DNA from: a virus
DNA length: 39,385 bases
Virus record (IMG/VR): IMGVR_UViG_3300044525_000005
Coordinates: 1 to 39,385 of that record
Direction: 5' to 3' (one strand)
Positions 30,464 to 38,786 of this stretch are shown here, piece after piece. The notes below the pieces were generated by a model. That model saw only the letters and a list, made by a program, of their open reading frames with translations. It had not been told where the DNA came from and searched no databases. A program made the translations under genes and the position numbers. Position 1 is the first letter of the stretch; the number at the start of each line of letters is the position of its first letter.

Positions 30464-31871
30464 TTTCTTTCAGCCGTTTCTCGAATAGCACCCGGTCCTG
30501 ATCCGCGAAGGACTGGCCGAGCCGGTACGTGTCATCGTCGAGCGCTAACCCCCACAGCGGATGCATGTGCTCCACCTCGGACCGGATCGCCATCGCCCAA
30601 GTCCCGCGACGTTTCGCGGCGGTGACGATCTCATCGTCCACGTACCAGTGCTTGTACCCCTCATGTGCGATGACTTTCGGGCCGTCCCATGACGCGCCCT
30701 GATCGTCCACGTAGGAGCGGCGGACCATCAGGTGTGTGGCGTGCTGCCCCGAGGTGACGCGGGGGTTGTGCAGGTCGTTCGTTCCGATGACGTCGAACCC
30801 GTCACGCGCCGCATGCTGCGCCTGGTCAAGCCAGCCGGGATGGAACTTCACGTCGTCGCCCGCGAGGAACAACCACGGCTGGCTGGTGCAGCGGTAGCCG
30901 TAGTTCACCTTCTCGGCGAACGTGCCGGGGCAAAGTAGCAATGCGGCGCCAGCCACCGCCCATGCCGCACGTGACTCGAACTCGTCGGGCTCGCAAACCG
31001 CGTACACGTCCGCCAGGTCCGAGCCGGACGCCCTCAGCGACTCCATGAACGGCCTCGCGTTCTGCGGCCGTCCCAGCACTGGCACGATCACCGCGACCCG
31101 CTCAGTCGCCGGCGGGACCTGCGGCAGCATCTTCGACAACGCCACCTGCCCGAAGTAGTCGTCCTCAGCCAGCCACAGCGTCTTCTGATGCGTGGTTTTC
31201 ACACCCGTGTGCACGTGCACGGGGATCTGCAGCGCGCCCGCGCGCATGCAGAACGACAAATCCTCCGACACGACCTGGCCCATGGTCTGGTTGGGGATCC
31301 TGTCGTACCAGTGCGGCCCGTGCTTCTCCTCGATCTTCTCGAACACGGCGCGGTGAATCAGGATGCACGCCGAGCCGGTGCCGGCGCATCGGGTCACCAT
31401 GTCCACCTGGTAGTCGAAGCGGACAGCGAACCCCATCTGCCCGCTGCCGTCATCCAGTTTCAACCAGTCGAACACGGTTGGTGTGGCGCGGCACCGATGA
31501 CCGCCGAAGCCGTCCGGTTCCTCTTCCCGCTGCGTGAACGCCAGCGCGCCGACGATCGGCCGCTCGACCGGGTCAGCGGCGTCCATGAGCCGTTCGAGAG
31601 TGTCTGCGGCGAACCCCATGTCGGTGTCGATCCAGAACAGCCAGTCGGCCTGCTTCTCCTCTAGGAACAGTTTCACGGTCTTGTTGCGCGCGTCCACGAG
31701 CCCGTCTGTGCCGCAGCGCATCGCGATGTAGCCACCGCGGAGGACTCTGCCGTGGTTGACGAGGTCGTGGCCGACCAGTTCGATCATGGAGTGGTGCCAG
31801 GAGTAGGTGACCTCGCGGTCGTGCACGTAGGCGACGACAACCGCGGCAGGTTCAGCGACGGGTTCAGCCAC
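30453..31871 (-). CDS. Double glycosyltransferase (two GT-A-like halves)
   Basis: A 472-residue protein with two nucleotide-sugar transferase-like units. The first runs from about residue 12 to 250 with FWIDTDMGFAADTLERLM (D-x-D at 82-84, metal and UDP/GDP-sugar binding). The second starts with RVAVIVPVLGRPQNARPFM (about 258) and has WLFLAGDDVKFHPGWLDQ (acidic motif near 337-340) and HKYWYVDDEIV-like residues further on. Two active sites could build a disaccharide or add two different sugars. Gene position inside the head operon points to decoration of capsid or connector proteins, as reported for other actinobacteriophages. No membrane span; cytoplasmic. Confidence 0.85.
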   Translation of the reverse strand: MAEPVAEPAAVVVAYVHDREVTYSWHHSMIELVGHDLVNHGRVLRGGYIAMRCGTDGLVDARNKTVKLFLEEKQADWLFWIDTDMGFAADTLERLMDAADPVERPIVGALAFTQREEEPDGFGGHRCRATPTVFDWLKLDDGSGQMGFAVRFDYQVDMVTRCAGTGSACILIHRAVFEKIEEKHGPHWYDRIPNQTMGQVVSEDLSFCMRAGALQIPVHVHTGVKTTHQKTLWLAEDDYFGQVALSKMLPQVPPATERVAVIVPVLGRPQNARPFMESLRASGSDLADVYAVCEPDEFESRAAWAVAGAALLLCPGTFAEKVNYGYRCTSQPWLFLAGDDVKFHPGWLDQAQHAARDGFDVIGTNDLHNPRVTSGQHATHLMVRRSYVDDQGASWDGPKVIAHEGYKHWYVDDEIVTAAKRRGTWAMAIRSEVEHMHPLWGLALDDDTYRLGQSFADQDRVLFEKRLKENAS

Positions 31872-32118
31872 GGCGCGTGGTCCTCTTCTCGCCTGGCGCG
31901 GCGGTGGCCTGCTCCACCGGCGGCTCCGACATGTACTTCGGGGGCGCGCCCGACCATGTCAGCCCGTACCGCGCATCGTCGGTGAAGAATCCGGGGTGCT
32001 TGCGGACGATGGGGTCGTCCGCGGGCCAATGGCTGCCCTTGCGGACGAGCACCTGGCCGAGGCTGTCCATCGACAGCGACACGGTCTCCTTCGCGAACAC
32101 CACATCCATATCGGTCAC
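31864..32118 (-). CDS. Small head-region protein, unknown function
   Basis: An 84-residue protein (VVFAKETVSLSMDSLGQVLV, KGSHWPADDPIVRKHPGFFT, DDARYGLTWSGAPP). It has a recognisable 'WPADDPIVRxHP' pattern found beside capsid genes of actinophages from memory, without known function. GTG at 32118 overlaps the upstream stop by GTGA; an ATG three codons later has a better-placed GAGG. Confidence 0.72.
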   Translation of the reverse strand: MTDMDVVFAKETVSLSMDSLGQVLVRKGSHWPADDPIVRKHPGFFTDDARYGLTWSGAPPKYMSEPPVEQATAAPGEKRTTRRG

Positions 32119-32360
32119 GCCTCGTATCCGAGGTCAGCGAGGGCTTTCTCAGCGGCCTTGACCGCCGCGTCGGCCGCTTTCACGTCCGGTTCGTCCACGT
32201 CCAGCGCGGACCTGTTGTCCCGCGCGGCTTGCAGGTGCGCGAGCGCGGTGTGCACCTCCGGGTTGGACGACTCACCAGCCGGCGCGAGAGAGCTCCTCGA
32301 CGTGGTCGCAGCGGTTTTCTCAGTCGTCGATGTGGTGGTCGCAACGGTTTTCTCGGTCAT
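32115..32360 (-). CDS. Small Ala/Thr-rich protein after the capsid gene
   Basis: An 81-residue protein: Thr/Ser-rich disordered N-terminus and an amphipathic Ala-rich helix from about 35 to 80 (ALAHLQAARDNRSALDVD, VKAADAAVKAAEKALADLGY). It could bind the capsid surface or serve as assembly spacer; no family is recognised. It starts 78 bases after the capsid gene, behind a hairpin. Confidence 0.7.
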   Translation of the reverse strand: MTEKTVATTTSTTEKTAATTSRSSLAPAGESSNPEVHTALAHLQAARDNRSALDVDEPDVKAADAAVKAAEKALADLGYEA

Positions 32361-32397
32361 CAGAACCTCCAGAAAGGGGTCTAGTAATCTGTCGGAT

Positions 32398-32435
32398 GAG
32401 GACGGAGAGCCCAGTATCTCCGTCCTCGCCTTTTT
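32398..32435. terminator. 11-bp hairpin after the capsid gene
   Basis: GAGGACGGAGA (32398-32408) and TCTCCGTCCTC (32417-32427) pair perfectly around an eight-base loop. The T-run (32431-32435) follows on the plus strand, so it is a good terminator for rightward transcripts; on the leftward capsid transcript it is a hairpin without a T-run, placed 11 bases after the capsid stop, and may lower downstream expression or protect the mRNA end. Confidence 0.72.
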
Positions 32436-32438
32436 GAC

Positions 32439-33953
32439 TCAGCTGTTGGCGACCAGAAGACGGAACGCCAACGGATTCACCACGTCGCTGCCGATCCGCG
32501 CGTACGCGAATAGGCCGCGCTGCCCAGTCGGGAACCCGACGCCAGCGCCAGCGGTCTGCTGCTGGAACAGTTGCGGGACAAGCTCGACGCTCATGCCGCC
32601 GTTGCGGGCGATAACGAAGTTCGAGAAGTCCCCGACGATCGCCTGACCCTCAGCGGTCGTCGTCCACGTGGTCGTATCAGGCATGTACGGAGACTCGTAC
32701 ACTGCCTTGTTGAACAGCTGGTCCGCCCACGCCTCAGGCAAGTTCACGGTGTAGCCGTGGAACACGTTCGCCGCGCCGATCTGCCGGATCGCGTTGTTCA
32801 CGCCCACGCTCATCAGCCAGCTCGCGTTCCGACGGAACCGCTGCCCCAGCGCCTTCCACACCGCGTACGGGTCAGGCGCGCCGATGCTGCCACCAGTCGT
32901 AACCTTCACCCGCGACCCGGCGTTCGCCGACAACGCGGTCAGAATGCCCTTCGGCTCGCCAGTGCCGGAGCCGTTGGTGAACTTCTGCACCAGCAACTCG
33001 TCGTACCCAGCGGCCAAGATGGTCGCCATCTCCGACGCGAACCCTGGGTAGTCGCTTTGGATCTCGATCGAGAACGGCACGAACCCACGCGCCATGTGAA
33101 TGGCGACGCTCGGCTGCGCCAGCGTCGGCGCGTTGTCCGTGGTAACCGCGCCCTCAGTCTGGAACGACCACGTCACACCGGCCGAGCTGACCCCCTTCCA
33201 CTGAGTCGTATTCACCTCGACCTGCTTGCTGATCTCCATGAACGGGTTCCCGGAACCCTGCGCGGTCATGATGATCGACGGGTCGATGAACACCGGGATG
33301 CCGAACCCGCCTGCGGTGGTGGTGAAGTCGGCCATTGCGCGGAACTCGTTCCACGCCTGCACCGCGCGGTTCTCCTCCTGGGACAGGATCGGGTGCGGGT
33401 CGGTGATGAGCTTCATCCACGCGGTGCGGTAGTCCTCGTTCTCGGTGACCAGGATGCGTCGCGCGATGACGGGGTTGCGCCGCAGTTGCCGCGCGACCTG
33501 GTCCTTCTCATCAGCGCTGAGGTGCATGGTGGCCTCGCGGTCGTCGAGGACGCGCAGCGCGCGGTCGCGGGCCTCGCTATTCGACAGCCGGCGTACGTCG
33601 CCGTAGGAGTCGTCCCGGTTGCCGATGTTGAACTCGGCCCGCTCGACAGCCTTCGGCCGACGCCGGAACACCTCTTGGATCGCGCGGTTCTCCTCGATCT
33701 TCGCGATCGCCTTGTCCCGCAGTTTCAGGCCGTAGTCGAACGCTTTCTGCTCGTCCGCGGTCTTCTCCCGCAGCTCCCCCTCTTCGGTCTGGTGCAGGGA
33801 ACGCAGATGCGCGTCGAGCACCTCGACGAAGTCGCTGAGCTCGTCCGGGGTCTTCCCGCGCAGCTCGTCCGGGGTCATCCGGTCGTTGAGGTCGTCCACG
33901 TTCTTGCCGCGGAGCTCCTCAGAAAGGTCCGGTGGGTCTGGTTTCTTGGTCAT
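32439..33953 (-). CDS. Major capsid protein with fused scaffold domain (HK97 fold)
   Basis: A 504-residue major capsid protein. Residues 1 to about 180 are a charged helical delta/scaffold domain (MTPDELRGKTPDELSDF, VEVLDAHLRSLHQTEEGELR), which the maturation protease should remove. The coat domain follows from about 195: ADFTTTAGGFGIPVFIDPSI, ISKQVEVNTTQWKGVSSAGV, FTNGSGTGEPKGILTALSAN and ending LFAYARIGSDVVNPLAFRLL. These are HK97-fold hallmarks. ATG at 33953 with AGAAGGA upstream overlaps the protease stop by ATGA. It is unusually large because of its fused scaffold. Confidence 0.93.
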   Translation of the reverse strand: MTKKPDPPDLSEELRGKNVDDLNDRMTPDELRGKTPDELSDFVEVLDAHLRSLHQTEEGELREKTADEQKAFDYGLKLRDKAIAKIEENRAIQEVFRRRPKAVERAEFNIGNRDDSYGDVRRLSNSEARDRALRVLDDREATMHLSADEKDQVARQLRRNPVIARRILVTENEDYRTAWMKLITDPHPILSQEENRAVQAWNEFRAMADFTTTAGGFGIPVFIDPSIIMTAQGSGNPFMEISKQVEVNTTQWKGVSSAGVTWSFQTEGAVTTDNAPTLAQPSVAIHMARGFVPFSIEIQSDYPGFASEMATILAAGYDELLVQKFTNGSGTGEPKGILTALSANAGSRVKVTTGGSIGAPDPYAVWKALGQRFRRNASWLMSVGVNNAIRQIGAANVFHGYTVNLPEAWADQLFNKAVYESPYMPDTTTWTTTAEGQAIVGDFSNFVIARNGGMSVELVPQLFQQQTAGAGVGFPTGQRGLFAYARIGSDVVNPLAFRLLVANS

Positions 33954-34711
33954 GTCTTGATCCTTCTGAGTCTGAGCGCCCCGTCGTCGAGGCACTGCCT
34001 GATAGTGGGTTGTGCCCGCCCTAAGCGGGACTCACCGCGATCCGCGCTCCGCGCGACGGATGCCCCGGTGAAGTCTGGAAGCCCAGCCGCCCGCGCCGCC
34101 GCCTGATACAGGCTGGTGTCGCGCTGACGCAACTGGTCGTAAAACTGGTCAGTCGCCGAATTCATCTGAGCCGTCGCCTCAGGGTTCGCGGGGAACGTCA
34201 CCGGACCGAACTCCATAACCTTCGCCCGGGTGATCGTCCGCTCAGGCAACGCCTTCGGATTGTCATCCGACACCTCCGGCTCATCCACCCACGACTCCTC
34301 CATCACCCGGAACCGGAACGACGACCCGTACACCGACGGGTCAGCCCGCAAACCCGGCAGCAAATCCCGGTTGTACGAGGTGTCGAACAGCGGCACCGCG
34401 TAGAGTGGCCCCGTCGCGTCCTCGGAAAGCGACTCGATCGGACCCAGAACTTTGTTCCCGATCTGCGGGTCGAAGCCGTGGTCGAACAGCACCCGCATCC
34501 CCGGCATATCCTCCGCGATCGTCTGCGCGAACGCTCCCGGCGCGACCCGCTCCAAGAACAAGCCCTCCCAGAACGAATCCACCTCATACCAGGAGTCGAA
34601 GACGCTGAAGTACCCGGTCATGGTGCCGAGGCTGCCGTCGCCGCTGCCGATCGCCCGGATCTCCAATCGGGCGGACAGGTTCCGGACCAGGTCGATGTCA
34701 AGAGCACGCAT
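33950..34711 (-). CDS. Capsid maturation (prohead) protease
   Basis: A 253-residue prohead protease of the HK97/S78 group, which cuts scaffold from the capsid protein. Family landmarks are a substrate-pocket strand GYFSVFDSWYEVDSFWEGLF, the His in RVLFDHGFDPQIGN, the Ser in VYGSSFRFRV and the acidic residue in MEFGPVTFPANPEAT. The usual Ser at the last motif is Gly (as in many actinophage proteases), so the active Ser should be the earlier one. Stop overlaps the capsid ATG, and the gene follows the portal closely. Confidence 0.9.
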   Translation of the reverse strand: MRALDIDLVRNLSARLEIRAIGSGDGSLGTMTGYFSVFDSWYEVDSFWEGLFLERVAPGAFAQTIAEDMPGMRVLFDHGFDPQIGNKVLGPIESLSEDATGPLYAVPLFDTSYNRDLLPGLRADPSVYGSSFRFRVMEESWVDEPEVSDDNPKALPERTITRAKVMEFGPVTFPANPEATAQMNSATDQFYDQLRQRDTSLYQAAARAAGLPDFTGASVARSADRGESRLGRAQPTIRQCLDDGALRLRRIKT

Positions 34712-34722
34712 CAGGTTCCTCC

Positions 34723-36126
34723 CTAATTTCCGGCGTCGGCTTCTGCCGCCGGCGTCGTGGCGACAGGAGTTCCGGGGAACGCCGCACCTGGGGGCTGCAG
34801 CTGGACACTGAGCAACCCCGAATGTTCCAAGAGCGTCACATCGCGGGCCTTCACCGACGCGATCGCCGACTCAGGAGTGAAGCCCTCCTTCACATAGGTC
34901 GTGATAGTCGCCGCCTCCACCTGCGCGATGTCCGCAGCGTCCTTCGCGTCCTCATACATGATCGGCATGTCCGCCGTGTCATACCAGAGCTCAGTCCCGC
35001 CGGGGACGTTCACCAGCGGAGCCAGCGCGCGGCACAAGTCCTGCAGCGTCGGAGAGATCCACGTGGCTCCCCAGATACGGCGCGCCATCGCGAAGTTTCC
35101 CGCGTTCAGCGCGGAACCCTTTAACCCCTCCGACAGGCCCAGAATCACCGGGTGCACCCGCGACAGCGAGGAAATGCGGGATTCGCCGCCGCCGAGGACT
35201 TCCGTGAAATTGATCTCCTGCAGATTCGAGCCGACCACCGTCGCGTCCGCGCCCGCAGTCAGATACAAGGTTCTGTAGGCGTTGCGGAGCCCCGCGTGCC
35301 GCTCCTCCATCATGTCCACGAGCTGGTTGAACTGCTCCTTCGACGCCGCAGTCAGACCCTTCACGACCAGGTTAGGAGTGGCCCCGTGTTCGAAATACCT
35401 GATCTTGTGGTCGACCGTCAGCGAGTCAGCCTGAATCTCCCTGATCGCGGGCGTGATCCACGACTGGCCGATCCCCGCGTGCAGGGGATCCGGAAGCGGC
35501 GACCAATGGGCGACCTCGTTAGGAGCCAGCATCTGCGGCTTCGTCGTCTGCGAGGAGAACAATCCGCCGTTCTGGTAGACGTAGCCGATCAGCTCCCCGT
35601 CCAACGCCTGCGACGGGCAGTCCGGCTCACGCTCGGAGGCGTAGACGATCGCGGTCCAATCGGGCCGCAGAATCCGCAGACGCCCAGGGGTGTAGTTCGT
35701 GACGTAGGCGTTGCCTGCGAGGCCCGCGTGCCATTCCATCTTCGTGAGCAACTCGCCGGTGGTCGCGTTCGTCCACGGCCTCTCGAGTACGCGCAGGTCA
35801 TGGGTGCCGAACGTGCGGCGCGGCGTCGCAGACGACGGCAGACTCCGGAACGTGAACCGGGCCTGCGAGATCACCATCGACCGGACCATCTGCGCGGCGA
35901 ACGCCGGCGGGCAGCGCCGCAAAGCAGCCGCGAAACCCGGCAGCGACCGCTCGATCTCCTGCGCCTGATTCAACCCGTAGGACGTGTTCGGCCCGCTGAT
36001 CGGATAGGACATCCCGCCGTACCCGAACGTCTGGGGGAACAGCGACTCAGAGATCCACTGATCAACGCCTGACCGCTGCTCCAAACGGGCCGGCAGCGCC
36101 GCGGCGACCCTATCCAACAGGCTCAT
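34723..36126 (-). CDS. Portal protein
   Basis: A 467-residue portal protein, forming the ring through which DNA enters the head. Typical segments: AAALRRCPPAFAAQMVRSMV, TGELLTKMEWHAGLAGNAYV, DWTAIVYASE, NEVAHWSPLPDPLHAGIGQS, FEHGATPNLVVKG and SLSRVHPVILGLSEGLKGSA. The ATG at 36126 (not seven codons upstream) has GGAAGG at ideal spacing. It overlaps the small membrane-protein gene by 17 bases and precedes the protease by 11 bases. Confidence 0.92.
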   Translation of the reverse strand: MSLLDRVAAALPARLEQRSGVDQWISESLFPQTFGYGGMSYPISGPNTSYGLNQAQEIERSLPGFAAALRRCPPAFAAQMVRSMVISQARFTFRSLPSSATPRRTFGTHDLRVLERPWTNATTGELLTKMEWHAGLAGNAYVTNYTPGRLRILRPDWTAIVYASEREPDCPSQALDGELIGYVYQNGGLFSSQTTKPQMLAPNEVAHWSPLPDPLHAGIGQSWITPAIREIQADSLTVDHKIRYFEHGATPNLVVKGLTAASKEQFNQLVDMMEERHAGLRNAYRTLYLTAGADATVVGSNLQEINFTEVLGGGESRISSLSRVHPVILGLSEGLKGSALNAGNFAMARRIWGATWISPTLQDLCRALAPLVNVPGGTELWYDTADMPIMYEDAKDAADIAQVEAATITTYVKEGFTPESAIASVKARDVTLLEHSGLLSVQLQPPGAAFPGTPVATTPAAEADAGN

Positions 36127-36307
36127 GCCGGGCCTTCCGCCCCTCACGCCAGCCGACCTTCACCGCAGCGGCGCACCAGACCACCGCGGCGCACACCTTA
36201 GCGGCCGACCAGCCCAAGGCGTAGAACACCGCGGCCAGCACCGTCAAAACCAGCCAGCCTGACCGAACCGGCCGCGAATCGGCCGGCGCGCGGAGCAGAA
36301 CAGTCAC
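36110..36307 (-). CDS. Small membrane protein between terminase and portal
   Basis: A 65-residue protein with a hydrophobic span (GWLVLTVLAAVFYALGWSAA, AKVCAAVVWCAAAVKVG) and a basic C-terminus (GWREGRKARHEPVG), probably one or two membrane passes. GTG at 36307 has AGGAAGG six bases upstream, a strong reason for choosing it. A membrane protein at this place is unusual for siphophages. It may be an early-infection membrane factor, or an exclusion protein; unknown. Confidence 0.72.
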   Translation of the reverse strand: MTVLLRAPADSRPVRSGWLVLTVLAAVFYALGWSAAKVCAAVVWCAAAVKVGWREGRKARHEPVG

Positions 36308-36320
36308 CGTAAGCCCTTCC

Positions 36321-37850
36321 TCATCGCCAAGCCCCGAAGAACACGCCAGCGCTGCCATAAGCCGCCACACCGTAAGCGGCGTGAGTCACAGCCACAATCG
36401 GACTGATGTCCGTCGGCCCCTGACGAGCCCACGTGTGCGCGTCGCCGACCGGCCGCTTCGACGCCCCCGCTACCGCCGCATTCAACTCAGCCTGGTCGTA
36501 ATGCCGCAACGTCGGGGCGTCACCCATCACCGCCGCGATCAACATGCCGTAGGCCTGCCCCGCCTGCGTCATCGTCAACGGCGTCAGCTCGACCCCGAGT
36601 GATTCGATCGCCACCTTCTCGCACGCGACCGGATCCTTCTCGTCGAGCAGAACCGCGCACGGCTGATGATCATCGCGCAACTCCAAAATCCGCGCCGGAA
36701 TCCACGACGTCCCAGGCCGATACTCGACCACCTGCACATACAACTCGCCAGCCTTATACCCAGCGACCGCGATCGAACCCATCTCCGCATCCGGCCACGC
36801 AGCCGACAGGGCGAACGCCACCGGACCCGACGGCGCACCCTCAGCGCCCGCCCGAGCCCGCCAGAACACATCAGGGATCGTCCGCACAGCCCCCACCGGA
36901 ACATCATGCCAACCCATGATCTCGCGAGGAAACTCATCCTCCGGCATCGTCCGCCGCAGATCCGCGACCTTCTCAAGCTCAATCCGGCCACGCGTCACCG
37001 CAGGATGCGCGAGCACGATCACCTCAGGCTTGTCGCAACCACATCCGTCCGCGTCACGCCTATGCCTGCATTTCTTACCCGCATCACAAACCACCTCCGG
37101 CGGCGGCGCGCACCACTCCGCATACAGCATCCGCGGGCCACCACCAGCGCGGCCGCGCTGCACCAAATCCCACAAATACGCCGACTCCGGCCGGCACGCG
37201 CTCGACGTGAAATCAATCTGCGACCCAGGACGAGCCAGCATGATCGGCATAACCGCGCCCATCTGGTCAGCCTGAGCCGCGAACGCCTCATCCACGAACA
37301 AGTCATCACCAGTGAGACCCCGGCCACCACCCGACGTCCTCGTTTTGAACACCAACGTGGCAGGCGGCTTGTCCAGCGTGATCTCTGGGATCGCCCCGTG
37401 AGTCGCGACCCTCCCGCGGGACGTCAACCTCACCTCCCGCCGCAGCACAGGTGACCCCTCAATCAGCGACTCAAGGTCCAGCAACGCCCGCCTAGCCGTG
37501 TCGAACTCATGGGCCGACCACACCACCAACGGCCGCTTGAGCACAAAGAGCTTCCCCAAAGCTCGCTGCTTCAACCAGCCCGTCTTCAAGTTCTGCCGGG
37601 GCGCAATCACCACTGACTCGAACACCAGCGGCTGCCCGCGCTTGTCCAACGCGAATGACACATCCAGCAACATCTGCTGCTCGACATCAGGCGGATACCC
37701 AGCCAACGTCGCAACCGCGCCGACCTCCGGCCCCAACGTCCGCTCAGGGTCATACCCATCCGGAATGCTCAAGAAAGCAGGCTGAACCAGATCAGGCGGA
37801 GTGAATGAGCTTGAGCGCGGCCGAACGCCGGATCTGGTCAAGTTCGTCAT
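36321..37850 (-). CDS. Terminase large subunit
   Basis: A 509-residue packaging motor with nuclease. ATPase motifs are a Walker A-like VVIAPRQNLKTGWLKQ, motif with KTRTSGGGRGLTGDDLFVDEA (Walker B LFVDEAF) and TSSACRPESAYLWD. The C-terminal RNase-H-like nuclease strands appear with FALSAAWPDAEMGSIAVAG and CAVLLDEKDPVAC; the Asp residues fit metal binding. A cysteine-rich insert (VVCDAGKKCRHRRDADGCGC) near residue 290 looks like a zinc-binding knuckle. Start may be ATG 37850 or 37865; both overlap the small subunit gene. Next to HNH and small subunit, as in cos-packaging phages. Confidence 0.92.
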   Translation of the reverse strand: MTNLTRSGVRPRSSSFTPPDLVQPAFLSIPDGYDPERTLGPEVGAVATLAGYPPDVEQQMLLDVSFALDKRGQPLVFESVVIAPRQNLKTGWLKQRALGKLFVLKRPLVVWSAHEFDTARRALLDLESLIEGSPVLRREVRLTSRGRVATHGAIPEITLDKPPATLVFKTRTSGGGRGLTGDDLFVDEAFAAQADQMGAVMPIMLARPGSQIDFTSSACRPESAYLWDLVQRGRAGGGPRMLYAEWCAPPPEVVCDAGKKCRHRRDADGCGCDKPEVIVLAHPAVTRGRIELEKVADLRRTMPEDEFPREIMGWHDVPVGAVRTIPDVFWRARAGAEGAPSGPVAFALSAAWPDAEMGSIAVAGYKAGELYVQVVEYRPGTSWIPARILELRDDHQPCAVLLDEKDPVACEKVAIESLGVELTPLTMTQAGQAYGMLIAAVMGDAPTLRHYDQAELNAAVAGASKRPVGDAHTWARQGPTDISPIVAVTHAAYGVAAYGSAGVFFGAWR

Positions 37851-38190
37851 CAGAAGACTCGGCATCCCTCACAGCATCAGCGAGCGTGGCCCGGAACTCC
37901 TTCATCAACGCGGCCACACCCGCCCCAGTCTCACGGAGGCTCACCGCGTCCAACCGGGCCGCGACCAGCAACGCCGCCGCGCCCAGCTCGGTATCCGCAC
38001 GCCCAACAGCCACCAATTTGGCCCGCGTCGCCCTCGTCAAGTCCCCATCTGAGACAGGACCCAGGCTCTGCAGCCCCACCACCGACGCTGGAGCCCGCTG
38101 CGCCCGCTTCCGGCACCGCTCCGAGCAGTATTTCGCAGTGGCCCGCTTAGCCCCGAACTCGATGCCACAAACCTTGCAGTTGTAGGTCAC
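37792..38190 (-). CDS. Terminase small subunit-like protein with N-terminal zinc ribbon
   Basis: A 132-residue protein. Its N-terminus has a zinc-ribbon-like CKVCGIEFGAKRATAKYCSE with C-x2-C and a later C-x3-C, and the remainder is helical (RATRAKLVAVGRADTELGAA, GAGVAALMKEFRATLADAVR). Directly upstream of the large subunit and overlapping it, it probably binds the packaging start. GTG at 38190 has GGAG eight bases before it. The small subunit call rests on location and helical content. Confidence 0.75.
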   Translation of the reverse strand: MTYNCKVCGIEFGAKRATAKYCSERCRKRAQRAPASVVGLQSLGPVSDGDLTRATRAKLVAVGRADTELGAAALLVAARLDAVSLRETGAGVAALMKEFRATLADAVRDAESSDDELDQIRRSAALKLIHSA

Positions 38191-38465
38191 GAAGCGAACT
38201 CCAGAGCGTCTGACAGATGTCCGATGGGGTTGCCGCCGTGTCCTGGGACACAGCGTGTTGCCGATGAGAAACGGAAGACGGGCAGGTCACGAGAGGTCGG
38301 GAATGTCCGTTGTGACCCCTCCCCCCTACCCCTGGGGCAGTGGTTGGGGGCAGGTCGCGACCGGTTAGGACTGGGGGGGAGCTGAACGCAAGGATCATCG
38401 AACCTCAGCCCCATGTCGAACAGACAAGGTCCATCGCGATCCGAAAACGCCGAAACGCCTAGCGC
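38191..38465. other. Intergenic region, possible cos/packaging site
   Basis: 275 bases between HNH and small terminase genes without a supported gene. The sequence holds C-rich runs (near 38318-38335), G-rich runs (near 38336-38382), a GTCGCGAC palindrome and an ACCGGT palindrome. This is where cos sites lie in many siphophages with the HNH-terminase order. There is no unambiguous cos motif, so it is a proposal. Confidence 0.4.
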
Positions 38466-38786
38466 CTACCACCTAGGTAGCTGCCTGACTTGGACTCGCC
38501 ATCGCCGCGTGCCGTGCCGCGCTGCGGCGACGCGTCCGCCTTTGGCTGCGGCTGCGCGCTGGTTGCAGAACTCGTGGACTGGGCCGATCCATGCTGTGCC
38601 TGCGTCGTTGTGGCCTAGTGCCCAGCGTGCGCCGGGTTGTATCCATCGGGTGGGCATCAGGCAGATGGGTTGGGCGCACCATCCGTGGCCAGATTGGATG
38701 AGGGGGTCGAGGCGGCGGCGTTCCTTCTGGTGGTCGTTGCCGTACTTGGGGTGACGGTGGTGGTTGGCTCCGCGGAAGTCGGGCAT
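38466..38786 (-). CDS. HNH endonuclease
   Basis: A 106-residue HNH nuclease. The metal-knuckle cysteines are in GWCAQPICLMP; GARWALGHNDAG carries the HNH His, and WIGPVHEFCNQRAAA supplies the following His, Cys and Asn. HNH proteins encoded next to terminase cooperate in DNA cleavage for packaging in HK97-like phages. Start ATG at 38786 overlaps a 19-codon frame's stop (TGATG). The Arg-rich C-terminus probably contacts DNA. Confidence 0.88.
   Translation of the reverse strand: MPDFRGANHHRHPKYGNDHQKERRRLDPLIQSGHGWCAQPICLMPTRWIQPGARWALGHNDAGTAWIGPVHEFCNQRAAAAKGGRVAAARHGTRRWRVQVRQLPRW

Noticed and set aside
32571-34106. Long rightward open frame (511 codons)
   Set aside because: Antisense to capsid and protease genes; Arg/His/Val-rich shadow without motifs or ribosome site.
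35152-36072. Rightward frame over the portal gene
   Set aside because: Arg-rich composition shadow; portal motifs on the other strand.
38187-38414. Short minus-strand frames in the gap between HNH and terminase
   Set aside because: No ribosome site, Pro/Ser/Arg-rich without structure, and overlapping frames of similar quality.
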